Of a DNA stretch of 64,000 nt, positions 38,332 through 47,033 are shown one piece after another. Made by a program: the position numbers and the translations under genes. This DNA comes from Muribaculaceae bacterium (lineage in GTDB: Bacteria > Bacteroidota > Bacteroidia > Bacteroidales > Muribaculaceae). Position 1 is the first letter of the stretch. Each line of letters begins with the position of its first letter. Where the stretch lies: positions 1 through 64,000 of the forward strand of contig JAFQKI010000010.1 of assembly GCA_017396945.1 (NCBI GenBank). The letters run 5' to 3'. The notes beneath the pieces were generated by a model, which was given only the letters and a program-made list of their open reading frames with translations, searched no databases and was not told where the DNA came from.

Positions 38332-39869
38332 TGAATCGGTTGCCCGACATAAGGCAAGAGATGAAAACATCGCGATATGTCATCCCCGGCATACTATTAT
38401 TTATTGGTATCGCTTATGCCATAATCTATTGGTTTATGCCCTACTCAGGGGATGACCTTGAAAACCTTATAATTTTCACCGGGTGGTGTGAGGGAAATGG
38501 TCCTCACGATCTTTCCTATTATCCCTACTACGGAATAGCAAGGCACTGGAAATGGATAAACGGTCGCATAGCCGATATGCTCAATCCGTTTATGCCACTT
38601 ATGATACCCCACCGCGTTAACGCCATCCTCAATAGCGTCAGCATCACTGCGATGCTTGCTTTTGCGATGAAATTATGCCGATTTCCCAATCAAGCGGTGA
38701 CCGGAAAAATTGTTTTGATATCGATTATCATTTTTGCGTTTCCTTGGTGGGACTCGTTTCAAGTGTTTGATGTTGTTTACAACTATGTGTTCAGCAGCGC
38801 ATTGTGTCTGTGGTTCTTGACTCATTTTCTCAATCGTTCCGACCAATACACACCCAAGAACCGGTTTATACAATTGTTGTGGTGCTTGCTGTTTTTTATT
38901 GCCGGAGGTATGCACGAGGCTTGCGGAGTCCCCATCAGTTGCGGACTGATAGCCTATTTTGTCATGTCAAAGGGATTTGCCTCGTTATCACGCTACAAGA
39001 AATATATCACTTGGAGTTTCTTTGCGGGTACATTATTCTGTTTTGCCTCAAGAGGTATTTGGGATAGACTTAATCGCATGCAGGAACCAAACGACCCAAT
39101 AGGGTGGCTCATATTAAAGTCAGACACAATAGTGTTGATATTACTTGTCGCTGTGCTTATCGCTTTGTGTTTCAAATCATCACGCCACAAGCTCATCAAA
39201 TTGTCTCACACCGAGTGGATAATTTTTTTCATCGCAGCAATCGCTTCACTTTGTTTCAGCGCCGTGTCGGGAATTGTGGGGCGTAGCGGATGGTTTGCCA
39301 ATCTGTTTGCGCTGATCGCTATTTTCCGATGGGTAAACAGCTACAAATTTTCGATTTCACAATTCACAGCCATAGGCGTTTCAACCATTCTTTCGGTCAC
39401 ATTGATAGCCCATTTCATTGAGTTTGCACGATACCAGGTGATACTTGGGAAAGAACATGACGAGATGTTGGCATTGTTTAACGCGTCACCCGACGGCACA
39501 ATATATATGGACGCCACATTTGAGACCGACATCCCTTGGTGGATTCTCAACAAAACTCGCGGAGTGCCTGATGCCGACGATATCCACCTGATATATTGGA
39601 TTAACTATTACCATGGTAGGGGGGGTAAAACACTCGCCATCTTACCAAAGAGTGTTAAAGATATTGATTGGAAACGTTTCAGAGGTTTACAACGACTTTC
39701 AAACGGCGATTATATTACCGACACACCGCCTTTTGACCCACAAACACCTCATGTGCTTAACTATATCTTCAAAATGGGAAAACACGAGTGGGTTGGAGTT
39801 CCATTCAAGATTAATGACAGCACCTACTACCTCATCACCCCTCGCCTGCTTGACCCCGGCGACCGCTAA
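38331..39869 (+). CDS. Polytopic membrane protein (DUF6056-like)
   Basis: This 512-residue protein has roughly ten membrane helices in its first 370 residues (for example PGILLFIGIAYAIIYWF and LVAVLIALCF). A soluble C-terminal domain of ~140 residues follows. The early MPYSGDDLEN acidic motif after the first helix, and the later NGRIADMLNPF, recall the layout of GT-C-type glycosyltransferases and DUF6056 proteins, which suggests transfer of a lipid-linked sugar. This is an inference from topology. The TGATG overlap with the esterase gene supports the start used. Its stop codon directly abuts the displaced 3' end of a LolC/E-like gene. Confidence 0.65.
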   Translation: MNRLPDIRQEMKTSRYVIPGILLFIGIAYAIIYWFMPYSGDDLENLIIFTGWCEGNGPHDLSYYPYYGIARHWKWINGRIADMLNPFMPLMIPHRVNAILNSVSITAMLAFAMKLCRFPNQAVTGKIVLISIIIFAFPWWDSFQVFDVVYNYVFSSALCLWFLTHFLNRSDQYTPKNRFIQLLWCLLFFIAGGMHEACGVPISCGLIAYFVMSKGFASLSRYKKYITWSFFAGTLFCFASRGIWDRLNRMQEPNDPIGWLILKSDTIVLILLVAVLIALCFKSSRHKLIKLSHTEWIIFFIAAIASLCFSAVSGIVGRSGWFANLFALIAIFRWVNSYKFSISQFTAIGVSTILSVTLIAHFIEFARYQVILGKEHDEMLALFNASPDGTIYMDATFETDIPWWILNKTRGVPDADDIHLIYWINYYHGRGGKTLAILPKSVKDIDWKRFRGLQRLSNGDYITDTPPFDPQTPHVLNYIFKMGKHEWVGVPFKINDSTYYLITPRLLDPGDR

Positions 39870-39949
39870 TTAGGATTTGAGGCGACGGCAGATGAAAACC
39901 GACGTGACAAGCGAGGTCAAAAGCTACAAGAGCCAATGCAATCCGCATC
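39870..39949 (-). pseudogene. Displaced remnant of the 3' end of the LolC/E-like gene
   Basis: On the minus strand this stretch reads LTSLVTSVFICRRLKS and stop, matching the C-terminus of the intact gene at 41253 (LTSLVTSVFTRRRLKS). Over the first 51 bases I count 46 identities by hand. Further upstream the match continues after a gap of about 11-12 bases that breaks the frame. It stands alone, with no upstream part of the gene, on the far side of the fic cassette. Confidence 0.8.
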
Positions 39950-40010
39950 AAGTGAAATTTTTATATACCACCACTTTTAGTGGTATATATTTTTATAAGT
40001 GGTATATATT
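39950..40010 (+). repeat. Left inverted repeat of the fic cassette
   Basis: The block 39961-40010 is an imperfect inverted copy of 41107-41157. It contains TATATACCAC (39962-39971) and its reverse complement GTGGTATATA twice (39980-39989 and 39999-40008). An outer 12-base segment AAGTGAAATTTT (39950-39961) recurs inverted at 41204-41215. Confidence 0.75.
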
Positions 40011-40021
40011 TTGTAGTTTTG
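39980..40021 (+). promoter_or_regulatory. fic promoter overlapped by two operator-like repeats
   Basis: The -7 box TAGTTTTG (40014-40021) precedes the fic ATG by 19 bases. Two GTGGTATATA copies 19 bases apart (39980 and 39999) cover the -33 region and the spacer. A protein bound there would block RNA polymerase, so repression is likely. The Fic protein's own C-terminal winged-helix domain is a candidate binder. Confidence 0.6.
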
Positions 40022-40040
40022 CAATAAATTCATAAAATAA

Positions 40041-41108
40041 ATGAAACAACTTACTATTAATATACTAAATAGGTGGCGAGAACTTGAACCTAAACGTGAT
40101 GTCGTAAAAGACCAATTAGCACGAAAATTCTCTATCGAGTTCAACTACAACAGTAACCATATTGAGGGCAACACTCTAACCTATGGTCAAACAGAAATTT
40201 TAATACTATTTGGAAGAGTAATCGGAGAGGCTAAGATGTTTGATTTGGAAGAAATGAAAGCTCATAACATCGGACTAAAAATGGTACTTGCAGAAGCATC
40301 TACTAATAATCCTCTTACCGAGACTTTTATTCGCCAAACTCATAAAATTCTTCTGCGTGAAGATTATGAAGTGTACCGTAATTTACCAGGTGGTGTCACT
40401 ACTTCATATACGGTTCATGCCGGATGCTATAAAACCCGCCCCAATTCTGTCATCACACCCTCGGGAGAGAGATTTGAATATGCCAGCCCAGAGGAAACGC
40501 CCGGATTGATGGCTGATTTAATAAGATGGTATCAGGATGAAGAAACCAAAGGCGAACTTAACCCACTTGAACTTGCGGCTCTGTTTCACTATCGCTACAT
40601 AAGAATACACCCTTTTGAAGATGGGAACGGACGTATAGCTCGTCTTATGATGAATTTTATTTTAGCAAGACACAATTATCCACTGATTGTTGTGCCGACA
40701 AAGACAAAAAGCCAATATCTGGAAGCTTTAGCTTCTGTCGATAGTTTAGTTGGCGCAGTACCTTCAGACGGAGCTAAAGCCACTTTGAAACAAGTAAAGC
40801 CTTTTATAGATTATTTAGAAAGGCTTATGACTATTGAAATGCAAACAGACATGGTGGTAGCTGAAAGTGATGGTGGACAATGGTGGTATGATGGTGGTTG
40901 GGTTTGTTTTGACAATCCTAATGTAATAGAAATAATAAACCAATTAATACAGAAGCCCTCAGTATCAATTTCTGAATTAGCTGACATACTTGGTATAAAT
41001 CGTTCTGCCGTTCAAAAACACATGAAATCACTTCAGGACAAAGGATATATAGTACGTTCCGGTTCACGAAAAACAGGAGTGTGGCAAGTGGTTTTAACGA
41101 AACTATAA
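40041..41108 (+). CDS. Fic-family AMP-transferase-like protein with C-terminal winged helix
   Basis: This 355-residue cytoplasmic protein carries the canonical Fic motif HPFEDGNGRIAR with catalytic His190; such enzymes usually transfer AMP to a hydroxyl of a target protein. An N-terminal Fic_N region contains the inhibitory-helix motif SNHIEGN (Ser38, Glu42), the (S/T)xxxE(G/N) signature of self-inhibited class II Fic proteins. Residues ~290-350 form a winged helix (ISELADILGINRSAVQKHMKSLQDKGYI), which suggests DNA binding and self-regulation. No separate antitoxin gene is visible. It is AT-richer than the genes around it and lies inside inverted repeats, which indicates horizontal gain. The target is unknown. 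Confidence 0.9.
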   Translation: MKQLTINILNRWRELEPKRDVVKDQLARKFSIEFNYNSNHIEGNTLTYGQTEILILFGRVIGEAKMFDLEEMKAHNIGLKMVLAEASTNNPLTETFIRQTHKILLREDYEVYRNLPGGVTTSYTVHAGCYKTRPNSVITPSGERFEYASPEETPGLMADLIRWYQDEETKGELNPLELAALFHYRYIRIHPFEDGNGRIARLMMNFILARHNYPLIVVPTKTKSQYLEALASVDSLVGAVPSDGAKATLKQVKPFIDYLERLMTIEMQTDMVVAESDGGQWWYDGGWVCFDNPNVIEIINQLIQKPSVSISELADILGINRSAVQKHMKSLQDKGYIVRSGSRKTGVWQVVLTKL

Positions 41109-41215
41109 TATATACCACCTCTTGAAATATATACCACCAAAATGGGTGGTACAATAAATTTTGGTGCTGTCGATTCTCCTATACAAGGAGAATATAAAAT
41201 CGGAAAATTTCACTT
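41107..41215 (-). repeat. Right inverted repeat of the fic cassette
   Basis: 41107-41157 is the reverse complement of 39961-40010 with scattered mismatches. TATATACCAC occurs at 41109-41118 and 41128-41137 (19 bases apart), with a degenerate inverted copy starting at 41146; the spacings 19 and 18 mirror those of the left block. A small hairpin (ATTCTCCT/AGGAGAAT, 41173-41193) and the inverted outer 12-mer (41204-41215) follow. Confidence 0.72.
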
Positions 41216-41252
41216 TTAGGGGAAATAGCAAAAAATACTATATTTATAACGA

Positions 41253-42473
41253 TTAGGATTTGAGGCGACGGCGGGTGAATACCGACGTGACAAGTGAGGT
41301 TAACAGCCCTACGACCGCTACAAGTGCCATCACAATCACCAAGTCACCCACATTGACGACTACCGGATAGGTTGCGATTGTAAGTTGCGATGGGTCAGCA
41401 TTTAGTTTTATAACTCCAAAGAATTGCTGTATCAGGCACAATGTCACCCCTATGATAACGCCGATAAAGCCTCCGGCCAAGGAGATTAACCACCCTTCAA
41501 GCATGAAAATGCGTGCAATCATGCCCTGCGACGCACCAAGTGCTTTAAATGTGTGTATGTTTTCGTCTTTTTCTATCACAAGCATCGATAATGTCGAGAT
41601 GATATTAAACGAGGCAATGATCAAAATAAAGGCGAGCATCACAAACGAAATCCATTTCTCTATCGAAATCATGCGAAACGCTTGCTCTTGCTGTGCCATA
41701 CGATCTTTTATCTCATATCCCGACCCTATTTTTGCGGTGATTGCGGCAATAGCCTTATCGACCGACACCCCCGGAGGTGTGGCAATCTCGATAGCTGTTG
41801 ATTCGGTGGTGTATTGGAGCAATCGGCGCGCATTTTCAAGCGGAACAATCACCATATCGGTGTCATACTCCTGTTGCTCAACTCTGAACACTCCGCCCAC
41901 CAACAAGGAGTCGGCTCGGAATGCCGTCATGGGATTTGACGTGTTGATGCGTCCCACACGCTTGGGAACATATATTTTCAGCCAACGGAAGTCTCCCGGA
42001 TAGGCTTTCAGTGACATTGAAGTGCCCACACTCAATGTCGCATAATCGATTTCTTCGACAGGCAACAAATATGCTCCGTCGATTATCAACGAGTCAATGC
42101 TGTTTATCTCATTGAAATTGTCGGGAATACCCTTTAGCGTGATAGGAATTTGCCTATTATTAAACATTGCCAACGCTTGCTCCTGAATAGTCGGGACTGC
42201 CGCCGCCACCTCAGGGAGAGAGGCTATTACCCCGGCGATAGAGTCGCCATTGGCTATTGTTTTTCCTGTTGTGGCAGTTACCTTTATTTCGGGATCCAAA
42301 CGAGACATCTGACGAGCAGCCAAGTCACTGAAGCCATTGAAAACCGACAACACACACACGATTGCCATCGTGGCTACGGCGACACCTACGACCGCCACCA
42401 ACGAGATGATATTGACGGCATTGTGGGTTTTCTTTGAAAACAGGTATCTTATGGCTACTCTGAGCGCAAACAT
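41253..42473 (-). CDS. LolC/E-like ABC transporter permease (lipoprotein release, FtsX family)
   Basis: This 406-residue inner-membrane protein has the MacB/LolE layout. One N-terminal membrane helix (NIISLVAVVGVAVATMAIVCVLSVF, ~residues 21-45) is followed by a large periplasmic domain (about 50-260). Three C-terminal helices form the FtsX domain (WISFVMLAFILIIASFNIISTL; the LEGWLISLAGGFIG region; a last helix before TRRRLKS). With an ATP-binding partner encoded elsewhere it would extract lipoproteins from the inner membrane for transfer to the outer membrane. It is last in the aroQ - methyltransferase - rbfA - lolC order, two bases after rbfA. Its 3' end has a displaced copy on the other side of the fic cassette. 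Confidence 0.88.
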   Translation of the reverse strand: MFALRVAIRYLFSKKTHNAVNIISLVAVVGVAVATMAIVCVLSVFNGFSDLAARQMSRLDPEIKVTATTGKTIANGDSIAGVIASLPEVAAAVPTIQEQALAMFNNRQIPITLKGIPDNFNEINSIDSLIIDGAYLLPVEEIDYATLSVGTSMSLKAYPGDFRWLKIYVPKRVGRINTSNPMTAFRADSLLVGGVFRVEQQEYDTDMVIVPLENARRLLQYTTESTAIEIATPPGVSVDKAIAAITAKIGSGYEIKDRMAQQEQAFRMISIEKWISFVMLAFILIIASFNIISTLSMLVIEKDENIHTFKALGASQGMIARIFMLEGWLISLAGGFIGVIIGVTLCLIQQFFGVIKLNADPSQLTIATYPVVVNVGDLVIVMALVAVVGLLTSLVTSVFTRRRLKS

Positions 42474-42475
42474 TA

Positions 42476-42808
42476 TTATTTCAACAAAGAGTCGATATTG
42501 GCGATATAGTCGAGCGAATCATCAATGAAGAATGACAATTCGGGAGTTTTGCGCAATTGATAACGTACCTTCTGAGCGAGCTCATAACGTATCTCGCGTG
42601 CGCTCTTATTGATGCTCTCAATCAACACCTCGGCCTTATCAGATGGGAAAATTGACAGATAGACTCGTGCAATACTGAGATCGGGCGACACTCTGACGGC
42701 ACTCACCGACACGAGTACACCTTGAGTTTTGGCAGTCTGTTGGCGAAATATCTCGCTCAATTCTTTTTGCAACAGACGTGCTATTTTGGCTTGGCGGGTT
42801 GTTTCCAT
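42476..42808 (-). CDS. rbfA: Ribosome-binding factor A RbfA
   Basis: This 110-residue cytoplasmic protein assists 16S rRNA 5' processing and late 30S assembly. It shows the family pattern: R-Q-A-K-I-A-R-L-L-Q-K-E-L-S-E-I near the N-terminus, LVSVSAVRVSPDLSIARVYLSIFP in the KH-like core, and ELAQKVRYQLRKTPELSFFIDDSLD at the C-terminus. Length fits. It lies two bases before the LolC/E-like gene and 28 bases after the methyltransferase gene on the same strand. Confidence 0.93.
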   Translation of the reverse strand: METTRQAKIARLLQKELSEIFRQQTAKTQGVLVSVSAVRVSPDLSIARVYLSIFPSDKAEVLIESINKSAREIRYELAQKVRYQLRKTPELSFFIDDSLDYIANIDSLLK

Positions 42809-42836
42809 AGATAGTATTTTTTTGTTTTTGTGATTA

Positions 42837-43466
42837 TTATAATTTGTGAATAAGAGTCAATCCATCGCGCAGTGGCAATATCACTTTCTCGACACTCTTG
42901 TCTTGAGCCACAAGGTCGTTAAAGGCGAGTATCCCCTGAGTTTGAGCATCGTGAGCCGTGTCATCGGTCACCTTGCCATCCCACAATGTGTTATCGGCAA
43001 TGATAAATCCCCCTTTCTTGACACGTGGAAGTACAAGTTGGTAATACTCAACATAATTGCGCTTGTTGGCATCGATAAAAACCAAATCAAACTCACCCTC
43101 TATCTCAGGTATAATCGTCATCGCGTCACCAATGTGCAGATGCATGCGCTCGGCATAAGGCGACGCGTCAAAACGTTGGCGAATGAAATCCTCCCCCTCA
43201 TCATCAATCTCAATCGTGTGCAACTCGGCATCATCGGGCATGCCCTCGGCAAAACACAACGCCGAGTATCCGGTAAACGTACCGAGCTCAAGGATGCGTT
43301 TAGGTTGTATCATGCGGGTAAACATCTTGAGCATACGCCCTTGAAGATGCCCCGAACACATGCGGGAATAAAGATGATACACATGAGTGTCGCGGTTGAG
43401 TTTCTTCAACTCAGCCGGCTCCTCATCGATATGGGCAAGGATATATTCCTCCAATTCCTCTTGCAT
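42837..43466 (-). CDS. SAM-dependent O-methyltransferase (class I, TrmR/caffeoyl-CoA OMT type)
   Basis: This 209-residue cytoplasmic enzyme has SAM motif I RILELGTFTGYSALCFAEG (~residues 54-72), LHTIEIDDEGEDFIRQRF, GDAMTIIPE, FDLVFIDANKRNYVEYY with metal-ligand Asp/Asn candidates, and GGFIIADNTLWDGKV. This matches the O-methyltransferase family 3 (PF01596). Bacterial relatives methylate 5-hydroxyuridine in tRNA (TrmR) or small phenolics; which applies here is unclear. It sits 14 bases after aroQ. A long antisense open frame over this gene is a shadow. Confidence 0.88.
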   Translation of the reverse strand: MQEELEEYILAHIDEEPAELKKLNRDTHVYHLYSRMCSGHLQGRMLKMFTRMIQPKRILELGTFTGYSALCFAEGMPDDAELHTIEIDDEGEDFIRQRFDASPYAERMHLHIGDAMTIIPEIEGEFDLVFIDANKRNYVEYYQLVLPRVKKGGFIIADNTLWDGKVTDDTAHDAQTQGILAFNDLVAQDKSVEKVILPLRDGLTLIHKL

Positions 43467-43480
43467 CTCAAGCGATAGAT

Positions 43481-43912
43481 TTAACGATTTAACAATGTTT
43501 CCACTCCGAGACGATAGCTATCAAGCCCAAAGCCGGCAATCACCCCTACACACACCGGAGAAATCATCGACGTGTGGCGCACAGCCTCACGAGCGTGAAC
43601 ATTTGAAATGTGTACCTCAACAACCGGCAATTTTATCGCCGCAATGGCATCGGCGATGGCAAGTGAAGTGTGGGTATAGGCACCGGCATTGAGTACAACT
43701 CCCTTGTAGCTCTCGTTAAAACCCACCTCGTGCAACTTGTCGATAATCGCACCCTCGTGATTGCTTTGAAAATACTCAATCACCACTTCGGGATATTTCA
43801 CACGGAGCGCACTAACGCAATCATCCATCGAACTATTGCCATAAATCCCCGGCTCTCTCACCCCAAGAAGATTGAGATTGGGACCATTGATTATAAGTAT
43901 CTTATTCATCAT
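43481..43912 (-). CDS. aroQ: 3-dehydroquinate dehydratase, type II (AroQ)
   Basis: This 143-residue cytoplasmic enzyme makes 3-dehydroshikimate in the shikimate pathway. It has the type II signature INGPNLNLLGVREPGIYG at the N-terminus with catalytic Arg and Tyr, FQSNHEGAIIDKLHE, VLNAGAYTHTSLAIADAI and VEVHISNVHAREAVRHTS with catalytic His. The length of about 145 residues is typical of the dodecameric class. It is first gene of the minus-strand unit aroQ - methyltransferase - rbfA - lolC. Confidence 0.96.
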   Translation of the reverse strand: MMNKILIINGPNLNLLGVREPGIYGNSSMDDCVSALRVKYPEVVIEYFQSNHEGAIIDKLHEVGFNESYKGVVLNAGAYTHTSLAIADAIAAIKLPVVEVHISNVHAREAVRHTSMISPVCVGVIAGFGLDSYRLGVETLLNR

Positions 43913-43929
43913 CTCTGAGTTTTAATTGA

Positions 43930-43937
43930 CAAAGATA
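43930..43937 (-). promoter_or_regulatory. -7 box (TATCTTTG on minus strand) of the aroQ operon
   Basis: CAAAGATA on the plus strand, 18 bases before the ATG at 43912, predicting a short leader of about 10 bases. Confidence 0.6.
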
Positions 43938-44163
43938 CAACAAAGAAATGAAAAACTAAGCTTTTTAGCTTCGTGCATAAGCAATTATTGACATTATCAT
44001 ATAAAAACACTACTACACACTACAAGCCTTTACTCCACAATAAAATTATGAATTGCATAAAAAAACGGTTCACAAAATCGGTGGAATTCTCTCAATGCGT
44101 GAAAAATAAACAAAAAACGGCTAATATATAGCCACATGTGTGGGATTATCGGTGGAGTTGTTG

Positions 44164-44171
44164 TATTTTTG
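44164..44171 (+). promoter_or_regulatory. -7 box TATTTTTG before dapB
   Basis: It matches TAnnTTTG and lies 34 bases before the ATG at 44205. This supports the start at 44205 rather than the in-frame codon at 44136, which would lie upstream of the promoter. The rest of the gap 43938-44163 is AT-rich and shows no gene. Confidence 0.6.
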
Positions 44172-44204
44172 CATAAAAGTTTTGATTTTTATAGACGTTT
44201 CCTT

Positions 44205-44951
44205 ATGAAAATAGCACTTATAGGATATGGCAAAATGGGTAAAACCATCGAACGTATTGCCATCAATCGCGGACACGAAATAGTCTCAATCATAGATATT
44301 AACAACCAAGAAGATTTTGACAGCGACGCATTTCGCAGTGCCGATATCGCAATCGAGTTTACCACTCCGGCTACCGCTGTTGGCAACTATCACAAGGCGT
44401 TTGCCCAGGGAGTGCCTGTTGTGTCGGGCAGCACCGGGTGGACAGCCCAAATGCCTGAGATAAAGCAGTTATGCGAAACCTCCGGAGCGACTTTTTTCTG
44501 GACCTCAAATTTCAGTCTCGGTGTAAACATCTTTTTCGCGCTAAACAAATACTTGAGCGCATTGATGGATAATTTTGCCAACTACACTCCGGAAATGAAA
44601 GAGATCCACCACATCCACAAGCTCGACCACCCAAGCGGTACAGCCATCACGCTTGCCGATGGATTGATCGAAAAAGTGGGTCGCATCAACCGTTGGGCAG
44701 AAGAAAACCAGGCTGACGATACTTTGATTATCAATCACGAGCGTGAAGGGGAAGTTCCCGGAACACACATCATCTCTTGGGATAGCGACGTGGATAATAT
44801 CACAATAGAGCATCGCGCCAAAACTCGTGAGGGATTTGCCCTCGGTGCCGTTGTCGCCGCCGAGTGGGTAAATGGTAAAAAAGGATTTCTCACTATGGAC
44901 GAGATGATGCACGACATCGTAAAAAACTCTCACCTTTTAGACATAAAATAA
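44205..44951 (+). CDS. dapB: 4-hydroxy-tetrahydrodipicolinate reductase DapB
   Basis: This 248-residue cytoplasmic enzyme works in the diaminopimelate/lysine pathway and uses NAD(P)H. The Rossmann motif is MKIALIGYGKMGKTIE at the N-terminus. IAIEFTTPATAVGNY, SGSTGWT and the catalytic segment EIHHIHKLDHPSGTAITLA (His-His with Lys) are all present, as is IEHRAKTREGFALGAV. The start at 44205 begins exactly with the nucleotide-binding strand and follows the promoter. It appears to be first gene of the unit dapB-lepB-wbqC; lepB starts three bases after its stop. Confidence 0.96.
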   Translation: MKIALIGYGKMGKTIERIAINRGHEIVSIIDINNQEDFDSDAFRSADIAIEFTTPATAVGNYHKAFAQGVPVVSGSTGWTAQMPEIKQLCETSGATFFWTSNFSLGVNIFFALNKYLSALMDNFANYTPEMKEIHHIHKLDHPSGTAITLADGLIEKVGRINRWAEENQADDTLIINHEREGEVPGTHIISWDSDVDNITIEHRAKTREGFALGAVVAAEWVNGKKGFLTMDEMMHDIVKNSHLLDIK

Positions 44952-44954
44952 ACT

Positions 44955-46376
44955 ATGAAACCTGAATATAAAGAAAAACTCGACAGATTTAAAGCCGACT
45001 TCTTGCGTCGCGTAAGCGAAACCAAAAAGACACGTTGGTGGCGTTTTGGCATCGTCGCCGCATTGTTTTTTGCATGGGTCATTTGGCTCGGCACATGGTG
45101 GGTGGGATTGTTTATCATTCTGCTTTTTGATGTATATATCACCGGATATATACCATTCACATGGTGGAAAAACAGTAAAAACAAAACTGTGCGCTCAGTG
45201 ATGAGTTGGGTTGACGCCATTGTATATGCTCTGATTTTGGTTTACTTTGTTTTCAACTTCATAGGTCAAAACTACCAAATACCCTCTTCGTCGCTCGAAA
45301 AAACATTGTTGACCGGCGACTACTTGTGGGTAAACAAAATGGCATATGGTCCCCGCGTACCGATGACCCCTATCCATTTCCCGCTTGTCCACAACACATT
45401 GCCTTTTATCAACACCAAGAGCTATCTTGAATGGCCTGAACTTGAATATCACCGACTCAAAGGTTATCGCAATGTTGAAACAGGCGATATAGTTGTGTTT
45501 AATTTTCCTGCCGGCGACACCGTGGCATCAAAAGTCCCCAATCCCGACTATTACACACTCGTGAAGCAGAACGGACATGAAATAGTGCATAGCCGCAAAG
45601 ATATCTTTGGTGACATAATCTATCGCCCCGTAGATCGTCGCGAAAACTATGTGAAACGTTGTGTGGGACTCCCCGGAGAACGTCTCAAAATCGTTGACGG
45701 AGTAATTTACATAAACGGCAAAGCACAGAAACAACCCAATGATGTGCAATTTAACTATCTAGTTACCGTAACATCTCCTATCACCGACAGCGAATGGGAA
45801 AGCCTTGGTGTGGCTGTCGATGACCGAAAAGAACAAGGATATTTTCAAGATTCCCAAATCTATGCCCATGTTCTGCCCCTCACATCGTCGATGCTAAACT
45901 CGCTGAGACAAAATCCTAAAGTCATAAACATAGAGCGTTTTCAAGCTATGTCTGACAACCTGTTCCCGGAACAAAAATCAATGGCTGAGGGATGGGATTG
46001 TGAAAATTATGGTGGAGAAGAAGGTATTCTCATTCCCAAAAAAGGTATGACTATCAAATTAAATGCCGAAACTTGGGATATGTATCATCGCTGCATTCGC
46101 AACTATGAACGTAATTTTGATGCCTGCCTAAAAGGTAACACAGTGTATATCAACGGTAAGCCTGCCGATAAATATACTTTCAAAATGGACTATTACTTCA
46201 TGATGGGCGACAATCGAGACAACTCGCTTGACTCGCGTTTCTGGGGTTTTGTTCCTGAGGATCACATTGTTGGAACTCCGATGTTTGTTCTCATCTCGTT
46301 TGACAAAGACAAAAGCATTTTCAATGGCGGAATACGTTGGAACCGCATATTCAAAGATGCCAACCCCGACTATTAA
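44955..46376 (+). CDS. lepB: Signal peptidase I LepB (long Bacteroidetes form)
   Basis: This 473-residue inner-membrane protease removes signal peptides from exported proteins. It has N-terminal membrane segments ([20 protein letters not shown]; a second near residue 83). The catalytic box [12 protein letters not shown] has nucleophile Ser113, and [16 protein letters not shown] has the general-base Lys234. The C-terminal box is [26 protein letters not shown] large insertion between the boxes makes it longer than the E. coli enzyme (324 residues), as is usual in this phylum. It sits three bases after dapB and four before the WbqC-family gene. Confidence 0.94.
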   Translation: MKPEYKEKLDRFKADFLRRVSETKKTRWWRFGIVAALFFAWVIWLGTWWVGLFIILLFDVYITGYIPFTWWKNSKNKTVRSVMSWVDAIVYALILVYFVFNFIGQNYQIPSSSLEKTLLTGDYLWVNKMAYGPRVPMTPIHFPLVHNTLPFINTKSYLEWPELEYHRLKGYRNVETGDIVVFNFPAGDTVASKVPNPDYYTLVKQNGHEIVHSRKDIFGDIIYRPVDRRENYVKRCVGLPGERLKIVDGVIYINGKAQKQPNDVQFNYLVTVTSPITDSEWESLGVAVDDRKEQGYFQDSQIYAHVLPLTSSMLNSLRQNPKVINIERFQAMSDNLFPEQKSMAEGWDCENYGGEEGILIPKKGMTIKLNAETWDMYHRCIRNYERNFDACLKGNTVYINGKPADKYTFKMDYYFMMGDNRDNSLDSRFWGFVPEDHIVGTPMFVLISFDKDKSIFNGGIRWNRIFKDANPDY

Positions 46377-46379
46377 CCT

Positions 46380-47033
46380 ATGCAATCCCCTTTGATAAAA
46401 TACAACGACACTACCGCGATACTCCCACCAATGTATTGCGGTAGTGTAGGTTATTACGCAACATTGGCCGCCCACAAAAATGTGGTCATCGATTGCGACA
46501 TGCGATACAACAAACGCCAAAAATCGACACATCGTTGCCACATAGCCGACACCCATGGAGAACTCATGCTCACAGTACCCATTGTAAAGCCTGTTAATTG
46601 CCGTCAAGCGACTTGGAATAATATAGAGGTATCAACTCATGGTCAATGGTGGAACGTGCATAAAACAGCCTTATTCTCGGCTTATGGGCGCACTCCTTTT
46701 TTTGAATTTTATTTTGACCGTTTCCTACAGTTTTTCCAACATCGCAACGGAGAGGAAAAGGAATCGCTGATGAGCTTGGATTGCGATATAGATGCTATCA
46801 TACGCGATATTCTCGGTATTGACAGCAATGTGATATATCAATTAAGCGACAACTTTACAGATATAAAAGATTACCGCAATGACAATTTTGTACTTGCCAC
46901 TGCGGTAGAATACTATCAAGTGCGTCGCCAAGAACTTGGCTTTATACCTAATCTAAGTGTTTTAGACCTTATTTTTAATATGGGCACCGAAGCACCACTT
47001 GTTTTAAAAGAGATTATATCAAAGCATATTTAA
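46380..47033 (+). CDS. WbqC-family protein
   Basis: This 217-residue cytoplasmic protein resembles the WbqC family (PF08889): an N-terminal AILPPMYCGSVGYYATL, CDMRYNKRQKSTHRCHI with the family's N-K-R-x-x-x-R pattern, and LMLTVPIVKPVN. Members are found in O-antigen and surface-sugar clusters, but their activity is not established. It is four bases after lepB, in the same unit. The 3' end overlaps the converging hypothetical gene at 47019 by 15 bases. Confidence 0.82.
   Translation: MQSPLIKYNDTTAILPPMYCGSVGYYATLAAHKNVVIDCDMRYNKRQKSTHRCHIADTHGELMLTVPIVKPVNCRQATWNNIEVSTHGQWWNVHKTALFSAYGRTPFFEFYFDRFLQFFQHRNGEEKESLMSLDCDIDAIIRDILGIDSNVIYQLSDNFTDIKDYRNDNFVLATAVEYYQVRRQELGFIPNLSVLDLIFNMGTEAPLVLKEIISKHI

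Noticed and set aside
39962-41155. TACCAC repeats as a CRISPR array
   Set aside because: Copies are about 10 bases, both orientated ways, with no regular spacers and no cas genes; they fit operators inside inverted repeats.
42846-43478. Long plus-strand open frame of ~210 codons opposite the O-methyltransferase gene
   Set aside because: It mirrors a well-supported enzyme on the minus strand and has no promoter or recognisable domain.
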